Positions 15,542-22,130 of a stretch of DNA of 23,839 bases are shown one piece after another. The DNA comes from JAJPHT01 sp035526585. GTDB taxonomy: Archaea > Thermoplasmatota > SW-10-69-26 > JACQPN01 > JAJPHT01. The stretch is taken from NCBI GenBank assembly GCA_035526585.1, contig DATLCC010000042.1:1-23839 (forward strand), given 5' to 3'. Position numbers and translations under genes: made by a program. The first letter of the stretch is position 1; each line of letters starts with the position of its first letter. Under the pieces are notes generated by a model. The model was not told the origin of the DNA and made no database searches. It saw nothing but the letters and a program-made list of their open reading frames with translations.

Positions 15542-16666
15542 ATGGACTGGGAGGCCACTCGCGCCGACTTCCCGACGCTCGCCCGCACGACGTACCTGAA
15601 CACTTGCTCGCTGGGCGCGCTCTCGCGGCAGAGCCGCGCCGCCGTCATGCGCTTCCTCGACCTCTGGGAGGAGCACGGCGCGAGCGCGTGGTACCGCATC
15701 TGGCTGGGCGAGGTCCAGGCGACGCGCGAGAAGTTCGCCCGCCTCATAGGCGCCGGCGCGGACGAAGTGGCGATCCTGCCCAACGTCAGCAGCGCGCTCG
15801 CCGTCCTCGCCTCGACGGGCCCCGCGGAAGGCAACGTCGTGTCGGCGGCGATGGACTTCCCGACGATCCCGTACCAATGGCACGTGAAGCCCGGCGTGCA
15901 GGTGCGCCTCGCGCAGAGCCCGGATGGCATCCGCACGCCGATCAGCGAGTACGAGAAGCTCGTCAACGCGCAGACGCGCTGGCTCGCGACGTCGCACGTC
16001 TTCTACACCTCCGGCGCCGTGAACGACGCGCGCGCCCTCGCGGACCTCGCGCACCGTCGGGGCGCGCGGATGCTCCTCGACGCCTACCAGGGGACGGGGC
16101 AGCTTCCGACGAACGTCAAGGAGCTCGGCGTCGACGCGTACGTCACGGGCGGCCTCAAGTGGCTCCTGGGTGGCCCAGGGATCGCGTACGTCTACGTGCG
16201 CCGCGAGCTGCACCAGGAGCTCTCGCCCACGATCACGGGCTGGTTCGCCCACGCAGACCAGTTCCAGTTCGACAGCGGCGCCTTCCGCGCGCATCAGGAC
16301 GCGCGCCGGTTCGAGATGGGAACGCCCGCCACCGCCGCGGTGTACGCCGGGGGCGCGGGCCTCGAGTACGTCCTGAAGCTCGGCTCGCACGCGATCCGCC
16401 AGCGCGAGAACGAGCTCACGCGCGAGCTCTTCGAGCGCTGCCACGACGCGGGCCTGCAGCTTGCGACGCCGGAGAAGGAGGACGAGCGCGCGGGCATCGT
16501 GATGGTGAAACATCTGGAGCCTAGCAAGGTGGTCGCGCAGCTTCGCGAGAAGCACAACATCATCGTGGACCATCGGCCCGGGCGCGTCCGCGTCTCCGCG
16601 TACTTCTACAACACGAGCGCGGAGATCGAGCGGTTCGTGGACGCGATGAAGGCGATCGCACCTTAG
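15542..16666 (+). CDS. PLP-dependent class-V aminotransferase-fold protein
   Basis: 374-aa fold-type I PLP enzyme of the class V group (kynureninase, cysteine desulfurase, epimerase relatives). The predicted Schiff-base lysine is K206 in VTGGLKWLLGGPG. The Asp pairing with the pyridine nitrogen is D180 in LLDAYQGTGQ. The N-terminus reads TTYLNTCSLGALS, as in this group. The C-terminal IIVDHRPGRVRVSAYFYNT resembles kynureninase-like proteins. No cysteine-containing persulfide loop is evident, which argues against a classical NifS/SufS. The substrate is not determinable. The start is ATG 15542 at leaderless distance from its box. The stop overlaps the convergent small membrane gene by 4 nt. Confidence 0.82.
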   Translation: MDWEATRADFPTLARTTYLNTCSLGALSRQSRAAVMRFLDLWEEHGASAWYRIWLGEVQATREKFARLIGAGADEVAILPNVSSALAVLASTGPAEGNVVSAAMDFPTIPYQWHVKPGVQVRLAQSPDGIRTPISEYEKLVNAQTRWLATSHVFYTSGAVNDARALADLAHRRGARMLLDAYQGTGQLPTNVKELGVDAYVTGGLKWLLGGPGIAYVYVRRELHQELSPTITGWFAHADQFQFDSGAFRAHQDARRFEMGTPATAAVYAGGAGLEYVLKLGSHAIRQRENELTRELFERCHDAGLQLATPEKEDERAGIVMVKHLEPSKVVAQLREKHNIIVDHRPGRVRVSAYFYNTSAEIERFVDAMKAIAP

Positions 16667-16875
16667 CTGCGCGACCTTGCCTTCAGGATCCAGGGGCGAA
16701 CGAGCATGTAAGTACCGCTCACCGCGAGGAGGAGGATCAGCGGGATCGGCGCATACACGAAGAACGCCGGCTTTCCGCCGCCCCAGATGGACGCCCACGT
16801 CGCGGGCGGCAGCGAAAGCAGGAAGACGATGGCAAGTACGCGGTGCACTTTGCGCAGGAATGCGTCGGCGGACAC
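16663..16875 (-). CDS. Small two-helix membrane protein, unknown function
   Basis: 70-aa protein (from GTG 16875) with two hydrophobic segments, about residues 12-28 and 42-62. A tryptophan- and glycine-containing loop (TWASIWGGGKPAFF) joins them, and the tail is basic (KARSRS). The start is chosen because an ATATA box (16899-16903) sits about 27 nt upstream. The in-frame GTG at 16893 would lie too close to that box, although it would give a 76-aa protein. The gene is convergent with the PLP enzyme and their stop codons overlap. I do not recognise a family; its reality rests on promoter spacing and membrane pattern. Confidence 0.6.
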   Translation of the reverse strand: MSADAFLRKVHRVLAIVFLLSLPPATWASIWGGGKPAFFVYAPIPLILLLAVSGTYMLVRPWILKARSRS

Positions 16876-16897
16876 GCGCTTCGATCGCAGCACGCTC

Positions 16898-16904
16898 GTA
16901 TATG
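16898..16904 (-). promoter_or_regulatory. TATA box of the small membrane protein gene
   Basis: On the minus strand it reads CATATAC, centred about 27 nt before the GTG at 16875. This supports a leaderless start there. Confidence 0.5.
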
Positions 16905-16923
16905 GGCTCGGAAACGTCCCGTG

Positions 16924-17019
16924 CTATCCGACGATCCAGTTGTCCTTCCGCGCGTTCGTGAGCATCTCATAGCCCGAGCGCGTGACGACGATGTCGTCCT
17001 CGATGCGCATTCGGACGCG
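16924..17019 (-). pseudogene. Decayed 3' end of a second M24 peptidase
   Basis: On the minus strand, 28 codons ending in TAG (16924-16926) encode RIEDDIVVTRSGYEMLTN followed by ARKDNWIVG. By eye, this matches the last 28 residues of the intact M24 peptidase just upstream at 19 of 28 positions, including the metal-binding Glu of RIEDD. Nothing else of the peptidase is visible between 17020 and the intact stop at 17088. The substitutions are spread over codons, which suggests an old paralogous copy that lost its 5' part rather than a fresh duplication. Confidence 0.75.
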
Positions 17020-17171
17020 TGCCTGCGGGCACCGGCCGCTAAGGCGGCCTCGCGTCCTCTCCGCATCGAGGACGACGCGGGTCACTCCTACGATACGATC
17101 CACTCATCGCGCTTCGCGTGGGTGAGCAGGTCGAACCCGCTTCGAGTGACGACGATGTCGTCCTCGATGCG
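16982..17171. repeat. 26-bp direct repeat with an inverted 15-bp copy between
   Basis: An identical 26-nt stretch (starting GTGACGACGATG, ending CTCGATGCG) occurs at 16982-17007 and 17146-17171, 164 nt apart. It encodes the IEDD metal motif in the relic and in the intact M24 gene. A 15-nt reverse-complement copy lies between them at 17062-17076. The direct pair is explained by paralogy; the inverted copy is not. Confidence 0.7.
17051..17079. terminator. Imperfect hairpin after the M24 peptidase gene
   Basis: CGCGTCCTC (17051-17059) pairs with GAGGAC plus CGCG (17068-17073 and 17076-17079), with a 2-nt bulge and an 8-nt loop. It begins 9 nt beyond the minus-strand M24 stop. It overlaps the inverted 15-mer described above. 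A transcription-end role is plausible but there is no T-run. Confidence 0.35.
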
Positions 17172-18185
17172 GACCCCGCCGATGCCGGGCACGTAGATGC
17201 CGGGCTCGATCGTGACGACCATGTTCTCTTCGAGCGTCCAGTCCATGCGCGGGTGGAGGGCGGGCCCGTCATGCACCGCGAGCCCGAGCGAGTGGCCGAC
17301 GCTGTGGATGAAGCGGCCTTTCCACGGCGACGAGTCGATGATCGCCGCCGCGGCATTGTGCACGTCGCCGCCCTTTGCGCCCGCCTTGACCGCGGCGAGG
17401 GCTGCCCCGTGCGCGCGAAGACATGTCTCGTACATGTCGCGCATCTCCTTGGTAGGCTGGCCCCAGGCGAAGGTGCGCGTGAGGTCGCTCGCGTACTTCT
17501 GGTAATACGCGCCGAAGTCGCAGAGCACGAACTCCCCCTTGCGCAGCGGGACGTCGTGCGGCGCGTAGTGGGGCTCCGCGGATCCTTCCTTGAATCCGAC
17601 GATCGTGTCGAAGCTCGGACCGGTCGCGCCGCGCTTCTGCATGCCATAGACGATCTCGGCCGCGAGCTCGTACTCCTTGAGCCCGTCGCGGAGCATCGCG
17701 GGGATCGCGTCCGCGACCTCGCTCACGATGCGGGCGGCGCGCTTCATGCGCGCGAGCTCGGTCGCGTCCTTGACGGCGCGCGCATCGGCCAAGGGTTTGG
17801 TGACGTCGATGAATTCCGCCTGTGGCAGGGCCTCCTTGATGGCGAGCCAGTCGGAGGTGATGAGCTCGCCGTAGTTGAGCCCGACGCGGGGAATCCCCCG
17901 CGCCTTCTCTTGGATGAACGCCTTGCGCTCCTCGGGCTTCTGGTAGGTGGAGATCGTCGCGTCGGGCGCGCGTCTCGCGCTCGTCTCTTCGAGGCCGGGC
18001 ACACCGAGGTCGATGCGGCCGTCGCGGTGGAGCACGGCGACGCTGCGCTCGAAGCCTCCCCCCTCGACGAGGTCGGTCGCGTGGAAGAACGACATGTCCA
18101 CGTGCGGGTCCACGTTGTTGTGGAGCAGGATGAGGTCGACGCCTTCGGGAACCTTCGCGAAGATGCGGCGCACGCGGTCCTTCAT
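17088..18185 (-). CDS. M24 family metallopeptidase (Xaa-Pro aminopeptidase/dipeptidase type)
   Basis: 365-aa cytosolic peptidase with an N-terminal creatinase-like domain (about 1-135) and a C-terminal pita-bread domain (about 140-365). The five metal ligands are visible: D223 (LCDFGAYY), D234 (ASDLTRTF), H298 (SVGHSLGLAVHDGP), E327 (TIEPGIYVPGIGG) and E341 (RIEDD). The family cleaves peptides next to proline; exact specificity (dipeptidase or aminopeptidase) is not readable. Start ATG 18185 has a GTTTAA box about 27 nt upstream that overlaps the stop codon of the SRPBCC gene. It therefore has its own promoter although it lies downstream of that operon. Confidence 0.9.
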   Translation of the reverse strand: MKDRVRRIFAKVPEGVDLILLHNNVDPHVDMSFFHATDLVEGGGFERSVAVLHRDGRIDLGVPGLEETSARRAPDATISTYQKPEERKAFIQEKARGIPRVGLNYGELITSDWLAIKEALPQAEFIDVTKPLADARAVKDATELARMKRAARIVSEVADAIPAMLRDGLKEYELAAEIVYGMQKRGATGPSFDTIVGFKEGSAEPHYAPHDVPLRKGEFVLCDFGAYYQKYASDLTRTFAWGQPTKEMRDMYETCLRAHGAALAAVKAGAKGGDVHNAAAAIIDSSPWKGRFIHSVGHSLGLAVHDGPALHPRMDWTLEENMVVTIEPGIYVPGIGGVRIEDDIVVTRSGFDLLTHAKRDEWIVS

Positions 18186-18208
18186 GGCTTCACCAGGGCG
18201 CCCCTCGG

Positions 18209-18216
18209 GTTAAACG
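18209..18216 (-). promoter_or_regulatory. TATA-like box of the M24 peptidase gene
   Basis: On the minus strand it reads CGTTTAAC, centred about 27 nt before ATG 18185. The TAA stop of the SRPBCC gene (18210-18212) lies within it. Confidence 0.55.
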
Positions 18217-18650
18217 GTTGCCGCTTCGCACCATCGGGCGGCAGCCCGCCAGGTGCGCGGGTAGCTGCGGCGCGCGTACGCCTTGTAGCCAGCCAGGGAG
18301 AGGCGCCCAAGCCGCGTGCGGCACCAGATATCGACCTCGATGTCCACCCGCGTGCCACCGGGCTCCGAGCTGAGCGCGAACTGGTCACGCTGCGCGAGGC
18401 CGAACGGGAGCGCGATGTCCACGTCCCAGCCGTCGGCGCGCAGCGCAAATCGTTCGGGGACCTCGATCTCTCGGCCCAAGGGCCCGCGCCAGTAGGTCAG
18501 CGTGTCGATGTGCTGCGCGCTGCGCGAGCGCGTGACGATGCGATGCGGCTGCTCTCGCGCGTTCTCGTAGACCTCCGGGAAGTCGAGCCACCACTGGCGC
18601 ACGACCTCGGGGGGACGCGCGACGTGGACCGTGACGGACAGGTCGGGCAT
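18210..18650 (-). CDS. SRPBCC (START-like) family protein
   Basis: 146-aa soluble protein with the pattern of the SRPBCC/polyketide-cyclase-like fold. A first strand with VTVHVARPPEVVRQWWLDFP (residues 6-25) is followed by alternating beta strands and a long C-terminal helix ending RAAARWCEA. These folds bind hydrophobic ligands in a deep cavity; no catalytic residues can be assigned. Start ATG 18650 overlaps the stop of the upstream voltage-sensor-like gene (ATGA), so the two are probably translated together. Confidence in the fold is moderate because it is based on pattern rather than close similarity. Confidence 0.65.
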   Translation of the reverse strand: MPDLSVTVHVARPPEVVRQWWLDFPEVYENAREQPHRIVTRSRSAQHIDTLTYWRGPLGREIEVPERFALRADGWDVDIALPFGLAQRDQFALSSEPGGTRVDIEVDIWCRTRLGRLSLAGYKAYARRSYPRTWRAAARWCEAATV

Positions 18651-19627
18651 CAGAACCCGCTTGGCCCATCGAACCGACGATCTCCCGGCGCCTCGGTCGC
18701 GAGCTTCGGCTTCGGGAGGTCCTTCTGGCCGGGTGGCGCATCGCCCATCTGCTTGAGGAGGGCCCTTCCCTCGGGGGACTGGAGCTGCTGCTTGAAGTTC
18801 TCCATCACGTCGACGATCATCTTCTGGGTGAGCGCGTTGAGCTCCGGGCCGGTGAGGGTCGCGACGATGTTGTCGACGACCGCCTTCTCGACCTGCAAGG
18901 TGATCTTGTCCACGACGGGTTGCGCGATGATCTGGTCAGGGACCCGGTTCTGGCGCATCGCCTCGACGACGGCCTGATGGATCTGTGGGCGCTGCTCGTC
19001 GATCGCCTTGCCGACGCTCTCGAGGAACTTCATCCGGATGACGAGCTCCTGCGTGAGGGTGATGCCTGCGACCATGATCGGCGTCGTGAGCTCCGCGACG
19101 ATGATGCGCCGGTACTTGTCGAAGAACCCCTTCGTGACCGTCTCGCCGAACGTCATGTTCGTCGCGCGCAGGAAGCGCGAGAACGCCTGCACGATGCGCA
19201 CGATGCGCACGAACCGGAAGAGCCGCAGCAGGCTGCCTCCGGCCGCCGCGCCGCTCGCGAGCCGGATCTCCTCGTTGAAGACCGCGCCGAACGGGTGGCC
19301 GGAGATCCGCGCCTCGAGGTAGACGAACGCGATCATGGGTACGAGACCGACGATGTCGAACCAGCTGTCGCGCACGATGCGCCCGGGCGACTTGCCGCGA
19401 TTCTCGACGATGAAATCGACGAGGAAGATCCCCGTGATGATGGCGTCCGTGATGATGATGGCGCGGAAGAGGTGCCAATCGTAGAGGCGCTGGCGGGCGA
19501 AGATGTCGAGGAAGACCAGCGTGACGCTCACGAGCGCCAGCAGGATCATGATGGCGTCGATCGGGCGGAACGTCGGGGGCGCCAGCGTCTGGGCCGCCGG
19601 GCTTCCGCCCTGGGGCGTCTTGGCCAT
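18650..19627 (-). CDS. Voltage-sensor-like membrane protein without a visible pore
   Basis: 325-aa protein. Four hydrophobic segments lie at about 22-42, 54-75, 88-105 and 131-152. The fourth reads LLRLFRFVRIVRIVQAFSRF, with Arg at 135, 138, 141 and 144: the every-third-residue spacing of an S4 voltage sensor. Acidic residues in the second (D71, E75) and third (D91) segments could be counter-charges. No selectivity-filter-like sequence or S5-P-S6 unit follows. The remaining ~165 residues are mostly amphipathic helix (about 195-295) with a Pro-rich charged tail. Voltage-sensor domains coupled to cytosolic modules are known in Hv1 and voltage-sensing phosphatases. A truncated ion-transport protein is an alternative. 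It is the first gene of a two-gene unit with the SRPBCC protein. Confidence 0.65.
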   Translation of the reverse strand: MAKTPQGGSPAAQTLAPPTFRPIDAIMILLALVSVTLVFLDIFARQRLYDWHLFRAIIITDAIITGIFLVDFIVENRGKSPGRIVRDSWFDIVGLVPMIAFVYLEARISGHPFGAVFNEEIRLASGAAAGGSLLRLFRFVRIVRIVQAFSRFLRATNMTFGETVTKGFFDKYRRIIVAELTTPIMVAGITLTQELVIRMKFLESVGKAIDEQRPQIHQAVVEAMRQNRVPDQIIAQPVVDKITLQVEKAVVDNIVATLTGPELNALTQKMIVDVMENFKQQLQSPEGRALLKQMGDAPPGQKDLPKPKLATEAPGDRRFDGPSGF

Positions 19628-19651
19628 AGCGCGAGGCAGCCCTGCCGCACG

Positions 19652-19659
19652 GAAAAAAG
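19652..19659 (-). promoter_or_regulatory. A/T tract: ferredoxin terminator and promoter of the voltage-sensor-like gene
   Basis: On the minus strand this is CTTTTTTC. It lies 13 nt after the ferredoxin stop, the usual place for an archaeal oligo-T terminator. It is also centred 28 nt before ATG 19627, where the TATA box is expected. One element may do both jobs. Confidence 0.5.
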
Positions 19660-19672
19660 ATTGCCCGTGGAC

Positions 19673-19933
19673 CTACTTCTTGAAGTAGGCGGCGTTGCGC
19701 GGCGTGAAGTCCTTCCACTGCGCAGGAACGCTGTCGTCCGGGAAGATCGCTTCGACGGGGCAGACCGCTTCGCACGCGCCGCAGTCGATGCACTCGGCGG
19801 GGTTGATGTAGAGCATGTCCTCGGAGGCGAACTTCGGGTCGTCCTTCTTGGGGTGGATGCAGTCGACGGGGCAGACGTCGACGCACTCGCCGGACTTGAC
19901 GCCGATGCACGGCTCGACGATGACTCGGGTCAT
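19673..19933 (-). CDS. 7Fe ferredoxin ([3Fe-4S][4Fe-4S], FdxA type)
   Basis: 86-aa soluble electron carrier. Ligands follow the seven-iron pattern: C9, C17 and C58 for the [3Fe-4S] cluster, and C21, C48, C51 and C54 for the [4Fe-4S] cluster. The sequences are CIGVKSGECVDVCPVDC and CIDCGACEAVCPVEAIF. The C-terminal VPAQWKDFTPRNAAYF is typical of this type in actinobacteria, Thermus and archaea. It could carry electrons from 2-oxoacid oxidoreductases and might feed the Nuo complex encoded in this window; that link is inference. Start ATG 19933 has its TATA-like box 27 nt upstream, shared with the divergent nuclease gene. Upstream in-frame ATGs would lie before the transcript start. Confidence 0.92.
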   Translation of the reverse strand: MTRVIVEPCIGVKSGECVDVCPVDCIHPKKDDPKFASEDMLYINPAECIDCGACEAVCPVEAIFPDDSVPAQWKDFTPRNAAYFKK

Positions 19934-19955
19934 TGCGCCGGCAATCCCGCGCCAC

Positions 19956-19965
19956 CGTTTAAGGG
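19956..19965. promoter_or_regulatory. Bidirectional TATA-like promoter, ferredoxin / nuclease
   Basis: CGTTTAAGGG is centred about 27 nt from ATG 19933 (minus) and about 29 nt from ATG 19989 (plus). Both distances fit leaderless starts, and TTTAA is nearly symmetric, so one box may serve both directions. Confidence 0.55.
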
Positions 19966-19988
19966 CTAGGGTCGCCTCGCGGCTCCCG

Positions 19989-20450
19989 ATGCGCTCGCTC
20001 TGGCAGCGGCTCCGCTCGTGGCTCGGGCGCGCGCCGGAGCCGCCCGCTGCGGGCCCGGAGAGGGAGCCGCGCGGCAAGCATCAGGGGCTCACCGTGCGCG
20101 AGCGCCTCGCGCGCTACAAGGGCGGACATATCACGCTCGCGGGCGAGGTCGTGCAATCAAAACCCGAGTTGCGCATCGCGAATCTCCTTTTCAAGAAGAA
20201 GATCCGCTACATCTACGAGGCGCAGCTCGCGGGCGCGACGCCAGACTTCTACCTGCCCGATCACAACATCATCATCGAGCACTGGGGGATGGACCATACG
20301 AAGTATCGCGAGAAGCGCGCGATGAAGACGCGCATCTACCTCTCGCGCGGGTACAAGCTCGTGGAGACGGAGAAGAAGGACGTGCCGTATCTGGAGCGCG
20401 CGTTGGAGTCCCGATTGCTCAAGGTCGATCCGGACATCTTCGAGCGGTGA
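19989..20450 (+). CDS. PD-(D/E)XK-like nuclease-domain protein
   Basis: 153-aa protein. Residues 1-45 are basic and Pro-rich. Residues 56-130 match the small endonuclease-like domain also found at the ends of some helicases. SKPELRIANLL supplies the helix Glu (E60), ATPDFYLPDHNIIIEHWGM supplies the catalytic Asp (D86) and Glu (E97), and KYREKRAMKTR follows. The usual Lys of E-x-K is not at its normal place (EHW); this occurs in the subfamily, and K105 or K110 may substitute. It probably acts on DNA in repair or processing. Start ATG 19989 is set by the promoter spacing. The open frame extends upstream into ferredoxin antisense, which I reject. Confidence 0.72.
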   Translation: MRSLWQRLRSWLGRAPEPPAAGPEREPRGKHQGLTVRERLARYKGGHITLAGEVVQSKPELRIANLLFKKKIRYIYEAQLAGATPDFYLPDHNIIIEHWGMDHTKYREKRAMKTRIYLSRGYKLVETEKKDVPYLERALESRLLKVDPDIFER

Positions 20451-20480
20451 GGGGAAGCGCAAGGGCCAGCGCAAAGCGAC

Positions 20481-20498
20481 GCAAGCCCAGGCGCTTGC
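20481..20498. terminator. Hairpin between convergent nuclease and aminotransferase genes
   Basis: GCAAGC (20481-20486) pairs with GCTTGC (20493-20498) across a 6-nt loop. It lies in the 67-nt gap between the two stop codons. Transcription may end here from both sides. Confidence 0.4.
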
Positions 20499-20517
20499 CC
20501 TTCCGCCGGCCCTCGCG

Positions 20518-21429
20518 TCAGTGGACGTTGAGCTTCGCGGCGCTCGGTCCCTCGGGGAAGATCACGGCCCCGCTCGCGTGCGTGAGGGCGTGGAAGCCGG
20601 TGATGAGATGCTTCGTGATCGGACCGGGCTTTCCTTCGCCGATGGTGCGGTTGTCCGCGATGACGCACGGCGCGATCTCGGCGGCCGTGCCGGTGATGAA
20701 CAGCTCGTCCGCGTTGTACACGTCGAACATGGTGACGGGCTCTTCGCGCACCTCGTAGCCCGCGTCCTTCGCGATCTCGATGACCGCGCTGCGCGTGATC
20801 CCCTTGAGGCTGTTGTACGTGGGGGGCGTGATGACGACGCCGCCCTTCACGAGGAAGATGTTGTCGGCGGTCGCCTCGGAGACGAAGCCGTTCACGTCGA
20901 GCATGATGCCTTCGTCGCACCCCTGCGCGTTCACCTCGAGGCGCGCCATGATGTTGTTGAGGTAGTTGAGCGACTTGATGTTCGGGCTGAGCGAGTTCGG
21001 GCTGTTGCGGCGGACGGAGACGACGCACAGCTTGAGTCCCTTCTCGTACTTGTCGCCGTAGAGCGCGCCGAACTCGCGCGCGAGGACGACGACCGTGGGC
21101 GTCTTGCATTTGCGCGGGTCGAGGCCGAGGTCGCCCACGCCGCGCGCGACGATCGGGCGGATGTAGGCGTTGCGCAGGCCGTTCTCGCGGCAGGCCTGCA
21201 GGATGAGCTCCTGCATCTCCGCCTTCGACATGGGGATGTCGAGCGCGATGGCCTTGGCGGATTCGTAGAGGCGGTCCACGTGCTCCTTCAGGCGGAAGAC
21301 GCGCCCGTTGTAGGCGCGGATCCCCTCGAAGACGCCGTCGCCGTAGAGGAAGCCGTGGTCGTAGACCGAGATGCGCGCTTCGTTCTCCGCGACGAACCTG
21401 CCGTTCACGTAGACCTTGTAGTCCGTCAT
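20518..21429 (-). CDS. ilvE: Branched-chain amino acid aminotransferase (IlvE-type)
   Basis: 303-aa fold-type IV PLP enzyme that transaminates leucine, isoleucine and valine with 2-oxoglutarate. The N-terminus VYVNGRFV and YDHGFLYGDGVFEGIRAY are typical. The Schiff-base lysine is K152 in SPNIKSLNYLNNIMA. GFVSEATADNIFLV (E185) contacts the cofactor, and ITGTAAEIAPC is the phosphate-side loop. D-amino acid transaminase and aminodeoxychorismate lyase share the fold, but the overall pattern favours IlvE. The start is ATG 21429. No strong box lies at -27; GAAATACC (minus, about 21490) is a possible promoter with a short leader. Confidence 0.9.
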   Translation of the reverse strand: MTDYKVYVNGRFVAENEARISVYDHGFLYGDGVFEGIRAYNGRVFRLKEHVDRLYESAKAIALDIPMSKAEMQELILQACRENGLRNAYIRPIVARGVGDLGLDPRKCKTPTVVVLAREFGALYGDKYEKGLKLCVVSVRRNSPNSLSPNIKSLNYLNNIMARLEVNAQGCDEGIMLDVNGFVSEATADNIFLVKGGVVITPPTYNSLKGITRSAVIEIAKDAGYEVREEPVTMFDVYNADELFITGTAAEIAPCVIADNRTIGEGKPGPITKHLITGFHALTHASGAVIFPEGPSAAKLNVH

Positions 21430-21521
21430 TCCGGCCACCGTGTCAAGCCCTCTCACGGGCCTGGTTCCGCCGAGAGCAGCGGCAGGTATTTCACGGTTTC
21501 TCCACGCGGGCCGACGAGTCG

Positions 21522-22130
21522 TCAGCGGATGTCGACGACGCGCGACTGGAGCACGTTCACCGTCGCATCCGCGGCGCCCAGGTGCAGCTCGACGCAGCTC
21601 GGGAGATCCGGATCCCAGCTCGCCCACGCGAGCGTGGCGTTCGCGCCCGCTCGCGCCGTCACCTCGCGCGTCGCGTTGGCCGCGGCCCACGCGGGCTCGA
21701 CGAGGCTGCGCGGCGCGGCCACCGGTCCGGGGGTCGGCGCGGGCGGCGCGCCCGTCGCGCGGTCGCCATCGAGCCGCAGCTCCACGTCGTAGACGTCGGG
21801 CTCGGCGCTGTCACGCACCCCGACCGCATGGAAGCTCCACCGTGTCGCGCCGTCAGCCGCGGCCGGCGCGCTCCCCAGCGTGGCGTCGAAGGCGGCGTGC
21901 TCGCGCCCGCCCAGGGTCACGACGTGCTGGCGCGCGGCCTCGAGGAGCGCGAGCTTCCGTTCCGCGGGCACGCTGCCATCGGTACGCGTCTGCGCCACGA
22001 GGAAGTCGATCCCGTACGCCTTGCGCGGAGAGCCTGACTTCTCCTCGCACACGAGATGCAGGTCGTCGCCGGAGCCGACGCGGAGGCAACCCGCGACAAG
22101 AAGGATCGCGAGGGCGATCGCTGCCCTCAT
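21522..22130 (-). CDS. Lipoprotein of unknown function
   Basis: 202-aa protein. MRAAIALAILLVAGC gives a short signal peptide and lipobox (C15), so it should be anchored on the outer face of the membrane. The mature part has two further cysteines (one near residue 27 and one near the C-terminus in SCVELHLG) and a Pro-rich linker in the middle. No domain is recognised. ATG 22130 overlaps the stop of the preceding PrcB-like lipoprotein gene (ATGA), so both belong to one operon and may act together. Confidence 0.7.
   Translation of the reverse strand: MRAAIALAILLVAGCLRVGSGDDLHLVCEEKSGSPRKAYGIDFLVAQTRTDGSVPAERKLALLEAARQHVVTLGGREHAAFDATLGSAPAAADGATRWSFHAVGVRDSAEPDVYDVELRLDGDRATGAPPAPTPGPVAAPRSLVEPAWAAANATREVTARAGANATLAWASWDPDLPSCVELHLGAADATVNVLQSRVVDIR

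Noticed and set aside
19815..19988. N-terminal extension of the nuclease gene
   Set aside because: It is antisense to ferredoxin and upstream of the shared promoter box.
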